This document shows, piece after piece, positions 1 to 8,410 of a stretch of 64,000 nt of DNA; the stretch's first letter is position 1; every line of letters begins with the position of its first letter. This stretch comes from W-Chloroflexi-9 sp045863195 (GTDB taxonomy: Bacteria; Chloroflexota; Dehalococcoidia; UBA2979). Position numbers and translations under genes: made by a program. The stretch lies in the NCBI GenBank assembly GCA_045863195.1, contig BTUI01000001.1:372001-436000 (forward strand). Direction: 5' to 3'. The notes under the pieces were generated by a model. The model was not told where the DNA came from. It saw nothing but the letters and a program-made list of their open reading frames with translations, and searched no databases.

Positions 1-482
1 ACGTTGCGCGGGTCGATCCGCTCCGCGGACGCCGGATCGAGGCGCGCGAGGTGCTCGTGCAGGGCGCGCCAGCCGCGTTCCTTCGCCTGCTTCTCCAGGC
101 GGTCGCGCAGCGCCGGGTCCGGAGGCACCGAGGGCACGTCCCAGCCCTCCAGCAGCGCCCAGATGTACTGGCCGGTACCCCCGGCGACGAGCGGCACCCG
201 GTCGCGCTCCCAGATACGCTCCAGCACGGCCTGCGCGCGCTCCAGCCAGTCCACGATGCTCCACGGCGCATCCGGCGCGACGACGCCGACGATGTGGTGC
301 GGGACGGCCTCGAGCTCCGCCTTCGTGGGCGCCGCGGTGCCGACGACCATGCCGCTGCGCACCTGGCGGGAGTCGGCGGAGACGATCTCCACCGGCAGCC
401 GCTCCGACGCCGCGATGGCGGCGGCGGTCTTACCCGAGGCAGTCGGGCCGACGAGGGCGACGAGGTGGCGGGGGGAGGTCAC
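1..482 (-). CDS. miaA: tRNA dimethylallyltransferase MiaA (partial, cut by window edge)
   Basis: MiaA transfers a dimethylallyl group to N6 of A37 in tRNAs that read codons starting with U. The N-terminal 160 residues are present: P-loop GPTASGKT near the start, then VSADSRQV, GGTGQYIWALLEGW and IDPRN, all typical of the family. The C-terminus lies outside the window. The start is a GTG whose last two bases and following A form the TGA stop of tpiA (GTGA overlap of 4 nt), so it is translationally coupled as the last visible gene of the pgk-apgM-tpiA-miaA unit. Family assignment is secure; whether the gene is intact beyond position 1 cannot be seen. Confidence 0.95.
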   Translation of the reverse strand, partial: MTSPRHLVALVGPTASGKTAAAIAASERLPVEIVSADSRQVRSGMVVGTAAPTKAELEAVPHHIVGVVAPDAPWSIVDWLERAQAVLERIWERDRVPLVAGGTGQYIWALLEGWDVPSVPPDPALRDRLEKQAKERGWRALHEHLARLDPASAERIDPRN

Positions 483-1255
483 GCGGTGCGCGCCGCCACG
501 GCGCGGCAGATCGCCGCGAACGCGTCCGCATCGAGCGAAGCGCCCCCAACGAGGGCGCCATCGATGTCGGGCTGGCCGACGTATCCGGCGATGTTCTGTG
601 CGGTCACGGAACCACCGTACTGGATGCGGACCGCGGCCGCAGCCGCCGCGCCGAACCGCTCCTCGATCATCCCGCGCACCATCGCGCAGCGCTCCTGCGC
701 GATCTCGGGGGTCGCCGCCTCGCCCGTGCCGATCGCCCACACGGGCTCGTACGCCACGATGACCTCGGGCGGCAGGGTCTCGAAGCCACGGAGGGCGTAG
801 TTCAACTGGAGGTGGAGGACGGAGTAGGTGCGGCCGGCGCGGGACTCCTCCAGCCGCTCGCCCACGGCGAGGATCGGGCGCATTCCGGCGGCCAGCGCGG
901 CGCGCAGTTTGCGGTTCGTCTCGGCACCCGTCTCGCCGGCCCATCGGCGCTCCGAGTGGCCGACGATCGCGTACTCGGCGACGCCGGCGAGCATCGCCGC
1001 GCTCACCTCGCCGGTGTAGGCGCCGGAGGGCTCCCAGTGCACGTTCTGCGCGCCGACACAGATGCTGCTACCGGCCAGCAGGTCGTGCGCGTCCGCCAGC
1101 CACGGGGAGGGCGGGCAGACGACGACCTCGACGCCCTCGATGCCGCCGAGGCGGTCGAGGAGCGCCTGCAGCAGCGCCCGGGCACCGGCGCGGTCCAGGT
1201 TCATCTTCCAGTTGCCGCCCACAACGGGACGGCGGGGGGCCGGGTTCCCGGTCAC
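479..1255 (-). CDS. tpiA: Triose-phosphate isomerase
   Basis: Interconverts dihydroxyacetone phosphate and glyceraldehyde 3-phosphate in the cytoplasm. The protein has 258 residues, close to the usual 250. Active-site elements are visible: GGNWKMN with Asn15 and Lys17, catalytic His100 in VGHSERR, catalytic Glu170 in YEPVWAIGTG, and the phosphate-binding YGGSV. The GTG start at 1255 overlaps the apgM stop by 4 nt (GTGA). An open frame continues upstream, but that part lies inside apgM in another frame and is not tpiA. Co-transcription with pgk and apgM makes a lower-glycolysis operon. Confidence 0.97.
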   Translation of the reverse strand: MTGNPAPRRPVVGGNWKMNLDRAGARALLQALLDRLGGIEGVEVVVCPPSPWLADAHDLLAGSSICVGAQNVHWEPSGAYTGEVSAAMLAGVAEYAIVGHSERRWAGETGAETNRKLRAALAAGMRPILAVGERLEESRAGRTYSVLHLQLNYALRGFETLPPEVIVAYEPVWAIGTGEAATPEIAQERCAMVRGMIEERFGAAAAAAVRIQYGGSVTAQNIAGYVGQPDIDGALVGGASLDADAFAAICRAVAARTA

Positions 1256-2451
1256 GCCCCGAACTTCGCGAGGCGTCCCGCGTGCGCGAAGGCGATCGGC
1301 ATCACCTCGCGCGCCGGGATCGTGCCGATCTCGCCCTGCGCGCAGTTCCGCTCCGAGAACTGGTGCATGTGGTCGCTCCGCACCAGGTCGCCCCAGAGCA
1401 GCAACGGCACGGGGTGGAAGGAGTGCGCCGCCATGGAGGCCGGGGTCGAGTGGTCGCCGGTCACGACCAGCACGTTCGGCTTCAGGTCGATGATCGAGGG
1501 GACACACTCGTCGAACGCGGCGATCGCCTCCTGCTTCCGGCGGAAGTCGCCGTCCTCGCCCGCGCTGTCCGTGTACTTGTAGTGCAGAAAGAAGAAGTCG
1601 TACTCGTCCCAGTGCTGCTTCATGAGTTCGATCTGCTCGGGCAGCGTGTGCGCGCCCTCGATCGAGTCCATCCCGCACAACTTCGCGACGCCCCGATACA
1701 TCGGGTAGACCGTCACGGCGGCGGCGCGCACCTTCCACAGGTCGGGGAACGGCGGCATGTTCGGGCGGCCGGACCAGCCGCGGAGCAGCACGCCGTTGCC
1801 GCGCGCGCGTCCGGCGAGCAGCGCGCACGCGCGCTCCACCCACTCCCGCGCGAGGGCGGCCGTGCGCTCGCCCTCCGGCGCGGTGGCCGTCGCGATGTTC
1901 GGGGCAACGCCTTCGCGCTGTGGGTCGGTCTCGGTCAGGAGGTCGCTCAGCCCCTCGCCGCGGAAGACCAGCACGAACCGCTGGTCCTGCACCGGCTCCA
2001 CGAACACCTCCACGCCCGGGAAGGTGATCTGGCGCAGCAGCGCGCAGACCTCGGTCGTTTCGGCTGTGGGCATGCGGCCGGCGCGGCGGTCGGTGATGCG
2101 GCCGTCCGCGTCCAGGTCGCAGAGGTTGCCGCGCGCCGCGATGTCGTTCGGGCCGAGGTCGAAGCCGATGCCCGTGCCCTCCAGCGCGCCGCGCCCGATC
2201 TCGTACGTCAGCGGGTCGTAACCGAAGAGCGCGATGTGCCCCGGGCCGGAGCCCGGCGTGATCCCGTAGCCGACGGGGAGCGTCCGCCCCAGGCAGCCCT
2301 CCTCCGCCAGCCGGTCGAGGTTGCGCGTGTTCGCCTCCTCGAGTTCGGTGCGGCCGCGCGGGCCGGGCAGTCCGCCCAGGCCGTCCAGCACGCAGAGCAC
2401 GATCTTCGTGCTGGCGGGCTGGCTCAGGCGTCGGATCAGGTCCAGGTCCAT
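1252..2451 (-). CDS. apgM: 2,3-bisphosphoglycerate-independent phosphoglycerate mutase, archaeal type
   Basis: Interconverts 3- and 2-phosphoglycerate without bisphosphoglycerate. The 399-residue protein belongs to the alkaline-phosphatase-superfamily ApgM branch, not the longer GpmI type. Seen are an N-terminal metal-binding VLCVLDGLGG, the GSGPGHIALFGYDP block with the expected serine/histidine region, and a C-terminal VVTGDHSTP plus HSFHPVPLLLWG with metal ligands. The ATG at 2451 (MDLDLIRR) was chosen because it follows the pgk stop by 19 nt; a longer open frame upstream would overlap pgk. Its presence between pgk and tpiA is consistent with the archaeal-like flavour of some Chloroflexota metabolism. 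Confidence 0.94.
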   Translation of the reverse strand: MDLDLIRRLSQPASTKIVLCVLDGLGGLPGPRGRTELEEANTRNLDRLAEEGCLGRTLPVGYGITPGSGPGHIALFGYDPLTYEIGRGALEGTGIGFDLGPNDIAARGNLCDLDADGRITDRRAGRMPTAETTEVCALLRQITFPGVEVFVEPVQDQRFVLVFRGEGLSDLLTETDPQREGVAPNIATATAPEGERTAALAREWVERACALLAGRARGNGVLLRGWSGRPNMPPFPDLWKVRAAAVTVYPMYRGVAKLCGMDSIEGAHTLPEQIELMKQHWDEYDFFFLHYKYTDSAGEDGDFRRKQEAIAAFDECVPSIIDLKPNVLVVTGDHSTPASMAAHSFHPVPLLLWGDLVRSDHMHQFSERNCAQGEIGTIPAREVMPIAFAHAGRLAKFGA

Positions 2452-2470
2452 GCGGGCCGCCTTCCAGGCG

Positions 2471-3652
2471 TTACTTGTCGCGCAGAATCTCCACGCCCGG
2501 GAGGTTGATCCCCTGCAGCATCTCCAGGGAGGCACCGCCACCCGTGGAGACGTGGGAGATGCGCTCCTGCACGCCGGCGCGCGCCACCGCAGCCGCGGTC
2601 TCGCCGCCACCCACCACGGTGGTAGAGCCCACCATGTCCGCGAGGATCTTCGCGATCTCGATCGAGCCGCGGTCGAACGGCTCCCGCTCGAAGAAGCCCA
2701 CGGGGCCGTTCCAGACCACCGTCTTCATCGGCCGCAGCGCCTCGCGGATGTCCTCGATCGTCTGGCGGCCGAGGTCAAGGATGCGGAATCCGGGCGGGAT
2801 GCGGTTCACCGAGACCGTGGCCACGTGCTCGCCCGCCGCGTCCGCGATCACCACGTCCGTCGGCATGACCAGCCGCAGGCCGTCGCGCGAGGCGGCGAGG
2901 CGCATGATGTCCAGCGCATCCTCGATGCGGTCGTTCTCGACGAGCGACGCGCCGACGTCGATGCCCTGCGCCTTCAGGAAGGTGTTGGCGATGCCCCCGC
3001 CGACGCAAATCACCGACACGCGGTCGACGAGGTGCTTGAGGATCATGATCTTGTCGGCGACCTTCGCGCCGCCGAGTACCAGCGCCATCGGCTGCTCGCC
3101 GTCCGTGGCGACGCGGCCGAGGTAGTTCAGTTCACGCTCCATCAGCAGCCCGGAGACGGCCGGCAGGTAGTACCCCACCCCCACCACGGAGGCGTGCGCG
3201 CGGTGCGCCGTCCCGAAGGCGTCCGACACGAACACCTCCGCGAGGCTCGCCAGCTGGCGGGCGAACTGCGGGTCGTTCGCCTCCTCCTGTGCGTAGAAGC
3301 GCACGTTCTCGAGGAGCAGCACCTGGCCCGGCTGGAGCGCGGCCGCCTGCGCTTCGACCTCCGGACCGATGCAGTCGGACGCGGCCAGCACCTCCTGGCC
3401 GAGCAACTTCGAGAGGTGCTTCGCCACGGGCGCGTTGCGCAGTTCGTCCACGAACTTGCCACCGGGGCGGCCGCGGTGCGAGCACGCGATCACCTTCGCG
3501 CCCTGCTCGATCAGGTAGCGGAGCGTGGGCAGCGATTCCTTCAGGCGGTGGTCGTCCAGGATGGCGTCGCCATCGAACTGGACGTTGTAGTCGACCCGGA
3601 GGAAGACGCGCTTCCCGCTCACGTCGATGTCGCGGACGGTCTGCTTGTTCAC
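2471..3652 (-). CDS. pgk: Phosphoglycerate kinase
   Basis: Transfers phosphate from 1,3-bisphosphoglycerate to ADP. The 393-residue length is normal. The N-terminal substrate region reads RVFLRVDYNVQFDG (commonly RxDxNVP, so a Gln replaces the Pro). The C-terminal nucleotide-binding STGGGASLE and WNGPVGFFE blocks are intact. It starts with GTG at 3652, preceded by a good Shine-Dalgarno (GGGAGGTGTGA). It is the first gene of the glycolytic operon; a near-ideal promoter lies about 85 bp upstream. No gapdh gene adjoins it, unlike in many bacteria. Confidence 0.97.
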   Translation of the reverse strand: MNKQTVRDIDVSGKRVFLRVDYNVQFDGDAILDDHRLKESLPTLRYLIEQGAKVIACSHRGRPGGKFVDELRNAPVAKHLSKLLGQEVLAASDCIGPEVEAQAAALQPGQVLLLENVRFYAQEEANDPQFARQLASLAEVFVSDAFGTAHRAHASVVGVGYYLPAVSGLLMERELNYLGRVATDGEQPMALVLGGAKVADKIMILKHLVDRVSVICVGGGIANTFLKAQGIDVGASLVENDRIEDALDIMRLAASRDGLRLVMPTDVVIADAAGEHVATVSVNRIPPGFRILDLGRQTIEDIREALRPMKTVVWNGPVGFFEREPFDRGSIEIAKILADMVGSTTVVGGGETAAAVARAGVQERISHVSTGGGASLEMLQGINLPGVEILRDK

Positions 3653-3736
3653 TCACACCTCCCAGTGGGTACGACTGCGGACAGGCTCACGCCCGGCCAG
3701 CGGCGTCCGGGGAGGTCACGCGCCCGACCTCCCGGG

Positions 3737-3765
3737 ATCATAGGCAGCCCCCCGAACAGCATCAA
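3737..3765 (-). promoter_or_regulatory. Sigma-70-type promoter of the pgk operon
   Basis: On the minus strand the hexamers TTGATG (3765-3760) and TATGAT (3742-3737) are separated by exactly 17 bp. The pgk GTG start lies about 85 bp further on, giving a roughly 75-nt leader. Assignment is by inspection only. Confidence 0.6.
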
Positions 3766-3785
3766 CGCGCGCCGGAGTCGCGTGA

Positions 3786-4811
3786 TTACGTCACGCGGCC
3801 GACCGCCGCCTCCGCGAACTCCACGAGGAGCGCCCGCCCCTCCTCGGTCAGCCCGGCCACCACGAGCGCATCGAGGGCCGCCCGTGTCTCCTCGCGCGCC
3901 ATCGCTTCCGTGACCGCGCGCGCGCCGGTCGCCTCGATCCACCGCGCCATCGCAGCGATGTCGTCAGAACCGGACGCCGGGCGAGCGTAGGCGCGGCGGA
4001 GCGCCTCGCCCTCTTCGCTCGCGCTGGCGAGAGCGACGATCACCGGGTAGGTCATCTTGCGGGCGGACAGGTCGTCTCCGACCGGCTTCCCGGTCACGGC
4101 CGGGTCGCCCCAGATCCCGAGCACGTCGTCGACGGCCTGGAAGGCCAGCCCGACGCGCCGCCCGTACTCGCGGAATGCATCGACCGTCACCGCCGGCGCC
4201 CCGCCGATCGTCGCGCCGATCGCGAACGGTGCGGCGAACATCGCCGCCGTCTTGCCGCCCGCCATCTCCAGGTACTCGTCCAGCGTCACGTCGCGTCGGG
4301 TCTCGAACGACATGTCGAGGTACTGGCCGTGCACCAGCCGCAGGCACGCCTCGTCCAGTTCACGCATCGCGGCGAGCGTCCGCTCCGCGCTCACGCCGGC
4401 CTCCAGCAACCGGTACTGCGCGAGGCGGGCGACGACGAACATGCCGTCGCCGGTGTTGATCGCCTGCGCCGCCCCGGCGAACGTCCAGAGGTTCGCGCGC
4501 CCGCGCCGGAAGTCGCTCGCGTCCTCGATGTCGTCGTGGAGGAGCGAGAAGTTGTGGACGAGTTCCACCGCCGCCGCCGCCGGCACGGCCGCCTCGGCGC
4601 GCCCGCCGGCGAGTTCCGCCGCGAGCAGCACGGCGACCGGCCGCATCATCTTCCCCGGCGACGCGGAGACGGGAGCGCCCTTCTGGTCCTCCCAGCCGAG
4701 GTGGTAGCGCATCCACGCGTACAGCGACTCGGACGCCAGCCCGACCACAGCGCGCATCTCCGCCTGCACCAGCGGCCGGTATCGCTCCGCGCGTTCGCTC
4801 AGTCCGCTCAT
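3786..4811 (-). CDS. Polyprenyl diphosphate synthase (trans-isoprenyl diphosphate synthase family)
   Basis: Condenses isopentenyl diphosphate with an allylic diphosphate to build prenyl chains for quinones or lipid carriers. The 341-residue protein shows the first aspartate-rich motif DDIED at residues 93-97 (within LLHDDIEDASDFRRG), the FQAVDD second aspartate-rich motif near 224-229 followed by VLGIWGD, and the KMTYP block. Chain length cannot be judged reliably. The ATG at 4811 overlaps the stop of the upstream acylase gene by 4 nt (ATGA), so rpiB, the acylase and this gene form one transcription unit. Confidence 0.93.
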   Translation of the reverse strand: MSGLSERAERYRPLVQAEMRAVVGLASESLYAWMRYHLGWEDQKGAPVSASPGKMMRPVAVLLAAELAGGRAEAAVPAAAAVELVHNFSLLHDDIEDASDFRRGRANLWTFAGAAQAINTGDGMFVVARLAQYRLLEAGVSAERTLAAMRELDEACLRLVHGQYLDMSFETRRDVTLDEYLEMAGGKTAAMFAAPFAIGATIGGAPAVTVDAFREYGRRVGLAFQAVDDVLGIWGDPAVTGKPVGDDLSARKMTYPVIVALASASEEGEALRRAYARPASGSDDIAAMARWIEATGARAVTEAMAREETRAALDALVVAGLTEEGRALLVEFAEAAVGRVT

Positions 4812-7183
4812 GCGCCGCCTCCCGCCGCGGGCGCGAGCACCAGCGTGGCCTCCGAGGCCGCCCGCACCGCCGCCCGCGAGAACAGCAACGGACGATACGC
4901 GCCGCGCAGGTACTCCGGAATGCAGTCGTCATATCTCGGGTGACCGGGGATGCCGCTCTGGCCCGTCGGCACCATGAACACGGAGGCGTCCCAGTCCGCC
5001 AGATCCAGCACCTGCCGGAAGCCGGGCGCGACCGCCACCTTCGAGCGTTCCCGCCACGCCGGGGACATTCCCTGCAGCACGGTATTGGAGTCGCCCCCGA
5101 ACGGGTGCGACCCGCGCGAGAAGCGCGGCCCGACCGCCGGGACGCCATCGAGCGAATGGACGAAGTGGATGCGATGCACCGCGCCGAGCGTCCACCGCGA
5201 GGGTTCCCCGCACGTCCGCGTCAGCGTGGCAACGGCGCGCTCCACCGCGCCGCGCAACTGGCGGTCGCGGTCGTCCTCGCCCTCGAACCACGGGTACGAG
5301 GCGGCCTCGGCCGCCTCCACCAGCGGCCCCTGGATGCGGTACGAGAAGGCTGAGTTCACCTGCGTCCCGCCCGCGCCGGAGCCGATCACGCCGGCGCCCT
5401 GCGCCCCGCCGATCCGCTGCGCGAGATGGCGCGCGAGCGTCCGCCACGTCTCGGCCAGCAGCGCGGCCTCCGCGCTCTCCGGGGCCAGCACGCCGTCCCA
5501 CGGCTCGAGCCGCGCGGCGAGTTCGCCGGCGACCGCGCCCCGCTCCAGCAGCACGCGCGCGAGGCGGTGGAGGTTCGCCGAGTAGCGGTCGCGCTGGATC
5601 GCGGCGAACGAGGCGACGTCGTGGCGGTCGCGCACCTCGACGAGGTCGCGGATGCGCTCCGCGCGGCGAGGCTCGCACCACTCCTCGCCGAGTTCCAGGT
5701 CGCTCCCGGGCGCGTTGTTCGCGGAGACCACGATGCCGTCCGCCGGATCGAACACCGCGGGCAGCATCTCACCCGGCCACAGCGACGCCGGCCCCGGGGA
5801 GGTGGCGCCGTCCTGCGGCAGCAGCCCCTCGCCGCGCCCGCGCTGAGGCACCCCGCCCGCCATCCGGTAGCCGATGCGCCCGTCCACGTCCGCCATGACG
5901 AAGTTGAACGTGGTCCCCGCCCAGCCGAGGAGCGCCCGGTCCACCTCGGCAACGCTCGCCGCGCGCCAGAGCGCCGCGAACGGTGTCGCCAGGTCGCCGC
6001 CCTCCACCACCACGGAGCGCATCGCGATCGCGCGCGTCTCACCGGCCAGCGCCGGCCCCACGACCGGGCCATGGCGCGTCACGAAGACGCGCTCCGTCAC
6101 CGGCGCGCCGCCCTGCACCTCGATCACCTCGAGGTGCTCCTCGGCGGTCGCCCAGCCCTCCGGCGTGCGGTAGCGAGGCGAGTCGGGAGCCTCGAACGTC
6201 TCGATGAAGCAGTCGGCGACGTCCGCCATGCCAGCGGTGATTGACCACGCCACGCGGCGGTTGTGCCCCATCAGCACGCCGGGGATGCCCGGCACGCTCG
6301 CGCCGGCGACCTCCAGGTCGCCGCCCTGCACGTGCGCGACGTGGAAGAGGCACGGCAGCGTCACGTCCACGTGCGGATCGCCCGCGAGCAGTGGCATCCC
6401 CGTGCCCGTGCGGGCCGCGCTCACCGCCCACGCGTTCGAGGCAAGGCCGGACGGCAGCCCGGCGACCACCGCCTCCCGGTACGCCTCCTGCAGCCGGGCG
6501 GCGGCGTCCGCGGCGTACGGACGGCCCGTGACCGTGCCGTTGGTCGGGTGCACCGGGTCGAGCGCGGCTGCGACCTCCGGCCCGAGGGCCGCCGCGAGGC
6601 GCTCGCGAATCAGTTCCGTGTTCCAGTTCCCCGCGAAGCCGAAGGTCACGAGCCGCGCGACGAGCATGGTGTCCGCCACGCTCCACGGCTCGAACGACCG
6701 CCCGAGGAGCACGAACTCCGGCGGCAGCGCGGGCAGCACCGCAACGCCGGCATTCACCCCGCGCGCGTACGCCTCTAGCAGCGCCGCCACCTCGCCCGTC
6801 ACAGCGGCGGCGTCACGCCGGGCGGCCCGGTGGAGTCCGATGCGGCGCATGAGGCGGTCGCTGCCGAGCAGCCGCGCCCCGCCGACCTCGGCGAGCCGGC
6901 CGCCGGCGAGGCGTCGCGCGCCCTCCATCTGGAAGAGGCGGTCCTGCGCGTGCACGTACCCCTGCCCGAAGGCGGCGTCCGCGGCGCTCGATGCGAAGAC
7001 ATGGGGCACGCCGTGCCGGTCGCGGACGATCTCGATTGCCGCCTCGATCCCCGCCACCGTCGCGCGGCCCTCCACGACCGGGAACGCGCGGTGTGACGCC
7101 TCCGAGGCGAGCGCGCCGCCGAGGGCACGCGCAGCCGCCAGCGCGGCGCTCGCACGCCGTCGGGCGTCGGCGAGGGTGGGCAT
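4808..7183 (-). CDS. Penicillin acylase family protein (N-terminal nucleophile hydrolase)
   Basis: Members cleave amide bonds of acylated substrates such as beta-lactams, acyl-homoserine lactones or acylated amino compounds, after self-cleavage into alpha and beta chains. The 791-residue protein has the typical N-terminal RDRHGVPHVFA and GYVHAQDRLFQME motifs, then SNAWAVS at 249-255, whose Ser249 should become the N-terminal nucleophile, and later VPGIPGVLMGHNRRVAWSIT. It ends with an ordinary beta-chain C-terminus. Unlike most characterised members it has no recognisable signal peptide from this ATG, so it may act in the cytoplasm. It lies 7 nt after rpiB and overlaps the prenyl synthase gene. 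The substrate is unknown. Confidence 0.9.
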   Translation of the reverse strand: MPTLADARRRASAALAAARALGGALASEASHRAFPVVEGRATVAGIEAAIEIVRDRHGVPHVFASSAADAAFGQGYVHAQDRLFQMEGARRLAGGRLAEVGGARLLGSDRLMRRIGLHRAARRDAAAVTGEVAALLEAYARGVNAGVAVLPALPPEFVLLGRSFEPWSVADTMLVARLVTFGFAGNWNTELIRERLAAALGPEVAAALDPVHPTNGTVTGRPYAADAAARLQEAYREAVVAGLPSGLASNAWAVSAARTGTGMPLLAGDPHVDVTLPCLFHVAHVQGGDLEVAGASVPGIPGVLMGHNRRVAWSITAGMADVADCFIETFEAPDSPRYRTPEGWATAEEHLEVIEVQGGAPVTERVFVTRHGPVVGPALAGETRAIAMRSVVVEGGDLATPFAALWRAASVAEVDRALLGWAGTTFNFVMADVDGRIGYRMAGGVPQRGRGEGLLPQDGATSPGPASLWPGEMLPAVFDPADGIVVSANNAPGSDLELGEEWCEPRRAERIRDLVEVRDRHDVASFAAIQRDRYSANLHRLARVLLERGAVAGELAARLEPWDGVLAPESAEAALLAETWRTLARHLAQRIGGAQGAGVIGSGAGGTQVNSAFSYRIQGPLVEAAEAASYPWFEGEDDRDRQLRGAVERAVATLTRTCGEPSRWTLGAVHRIHFVHSLDGVPAVGPRFSRGSHPFGGDSNTVLQGMSPAWRERSKVAVAPGFRQVLDLADWDASVFMVPTGQSGIPGHPRYDDCIPEYLRGAYRPLLFSRAAVRAASEATLVLAPAAGGGA

Positions 7184-7190
7184 GGTGCGG

Positions 7191-7658
7191 TTAGGCGCCC
7201 GCGCCGGAGGGGGCGCGGGTCTCGTCGTCGATCGCCTTCACCTTGTTCAGGCGACGCTCGTGGCGGCCACCCTCGAAGGAGGCGTCCCGGAAGGCGCGCA
7301 CCACGTCCGCGGCGGCGCCACGGCCGATCGCCCAGGCGCCCAGGCAGAGCACGTTCACGTCCGTGTGCTCCCGCGCGCGGCGCGCGGAGAACGTGTCGTG
7401 GCAGATCGCGGCGCGCACGCCGTGGATCTTGTTCGCGACGATCGAGGGCCCGACCCCGTTGGAGCAGATCAGAATGCCGAAGTCGTGCGTCCCGGCCGCC
7501 ACGGCCCGTGCCAGCGGCACGGCAATGTCCGGGTAGTCGCAGGACTCCGTGGAGTCGGTGCCGTAGTCCACGACCTCGTCGCCGAGCGCGGCGAGTTCCT
7601 CGCGGAGGATCGCCTTCAACTCGAACCCCGCGTGATCCGACCCGATCGCGACGCGCAT
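7191..7658 (-). CDS. rpiB: Ribose-5-phosphate isomerase B (RpiB/LacAB family)
   Basis: Interconverts ribose 5-phosphate and ribulose 5-phosphate in the pentose phosphate pathway. The 155-residue protein begins MRVAIGSDHAGFELK, a family hallmark, and carries the active-site loop CSNGVGPSIVANK with the presumed catalytic Cys65. The better-known form of the loop is CGTGIGMSIAANK, so this is a variant. The C-terminal ARREHTDVN and RHERRLNKV stretches fit the phosphate-binding part. It is the first gene of a three-gene unit with the acylase and the prenyl synthase. Confidence 0.93.
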   Translation of the reverse strand: MRVAIGSDHAGFELKAILREELAALGDEVVDYGTDSTESCDYPDIAVPLARAVAAGTHDFGILICSNGVGPSIVANKIHGVRAAICHDTFSARRAREHTDVNVLCLGAWAIGRGAAADVVRAFRDASFEGGRHERRLNKVKAIDDETRAPSGAGA

Positions 7659-7725
7659 GCCAGACTCCCCCCGGCGTTGGTGAGCCTCGATGGTACCGCA
7701 GCCCCCGGGGAGGGTCAGGCGGCGC

Positions 7726-8322
7726 CTACGGCTGCAGCGTGCGCGTGCGCCACGGCGCGTCCAGCGCCGGTCGTGCGTACTCCAGCCGGTCGTGGAAACG
7801 GGACTCGTCGCCCTGCCAGAACTCGGCGCGCAGCGGCACCAGCAGGTAGCCGCCCCACCGCTCCGGGCGCGGCACCTCCCGCCCGAGGTGCCTGGCCTCC
7901 ACCTCGCGCAGCCGCGCCTCCAGCACCGCGTGGCTCTCCACCTGCTGCGACTGGTGGGACGTCACCGCGCTCAGGCGGCTCGGGCGCGGGCGGGCGTCCC
8001 AGTACGCATCGACCTGCGCGTCCGGGAGCCGCGTCACGACGCCCTCCGCGCGCACCTGCCGCGCGAGGTCCTTCCAGTGCCAGCAGAGCGCGGCGCGCGG
8101 GTTCGCGGCCAGGTCGCCGCCCTTCCGCGACCCGGTGTCCGTGTAGACCTCGAACCCGCGGGAGGACCATCGACGCACCAGCACCATGCGGTTCGCCGGG
8201 CGTCCGCTCGCGTCCGCCGTCGCCAGGCTCGCGGCCTCCGGCTGCGGGTCGGCGGTGCGTGCCGCCTCGAACCACTCGGCGAAGTGCAGGAACGGGTGCG
8301 GGAACGGGATCACGGCGGGCAT
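7726..8322 (-). CDS. pdxH: Pyridoxine/pyridoxamine 5'-phosphate oxidase
   Basis: FMN-dependent oxidation of pyridoxine or pyridoxamine 5'-phosphate to pyridoxal 5'-phosphate. The 198 residues show RMVLVRRW, GSRKGGDLAANPRAALCWHW (FMN region), SHQSQQ, and the C-terminal signature EFWQG followed by SRFHDRLEY. The ATG at 8322 was chosen because it begins just before the conserved helix and leaves an 88-bp divergent region shared with guaA; the open frame continues further upstream but would run into guaA. A weaker minus-strand promoter (TTCCTG, 18 bp, TAGATT) may drive it. Confidence 0.93.
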   Translation of the reverse strand: MPAVIPFPHPFLHFAEWFEAARTADPQPEAASLATADASGRPANRMVLVRRWSSRGFEVYTDTGSRKGGDLAANPRAALCWHWKDLARQVRAEGVVTRLPDAQVDAYWDARPRPSRLSAVTSHQSQQVESHAVLEARLREVEARHLGREVPRPERWGGYLLVPLRAEFWQGDESRFHDRLEYARPALDAPWRTRTLQP

Positions 8323-8346
8323 CCCTCCGGGCCGGCCGGGCGCGCG

Positions 8347-8375
8347 TTGCCGCCGCTCCGGGGCCTCGATACGAT
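8347..8375 (+). promoter_or_regulatory. Sigma-70-type promoter of guaA
   Basis: TTGCCG (8347-8352) and TACGAT (8370-8375) are 17 bp apart, 35 bp ahead of the guaA ATG. The same hexamer pair with the same spacing recurs before the subtilase gene at 51228-51256. Confidence 0.6.
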
Positions 8376-8410
8376 GCCAATCTAGCGAGACCTCCCCCCG
8401 GTCAGGAAGC

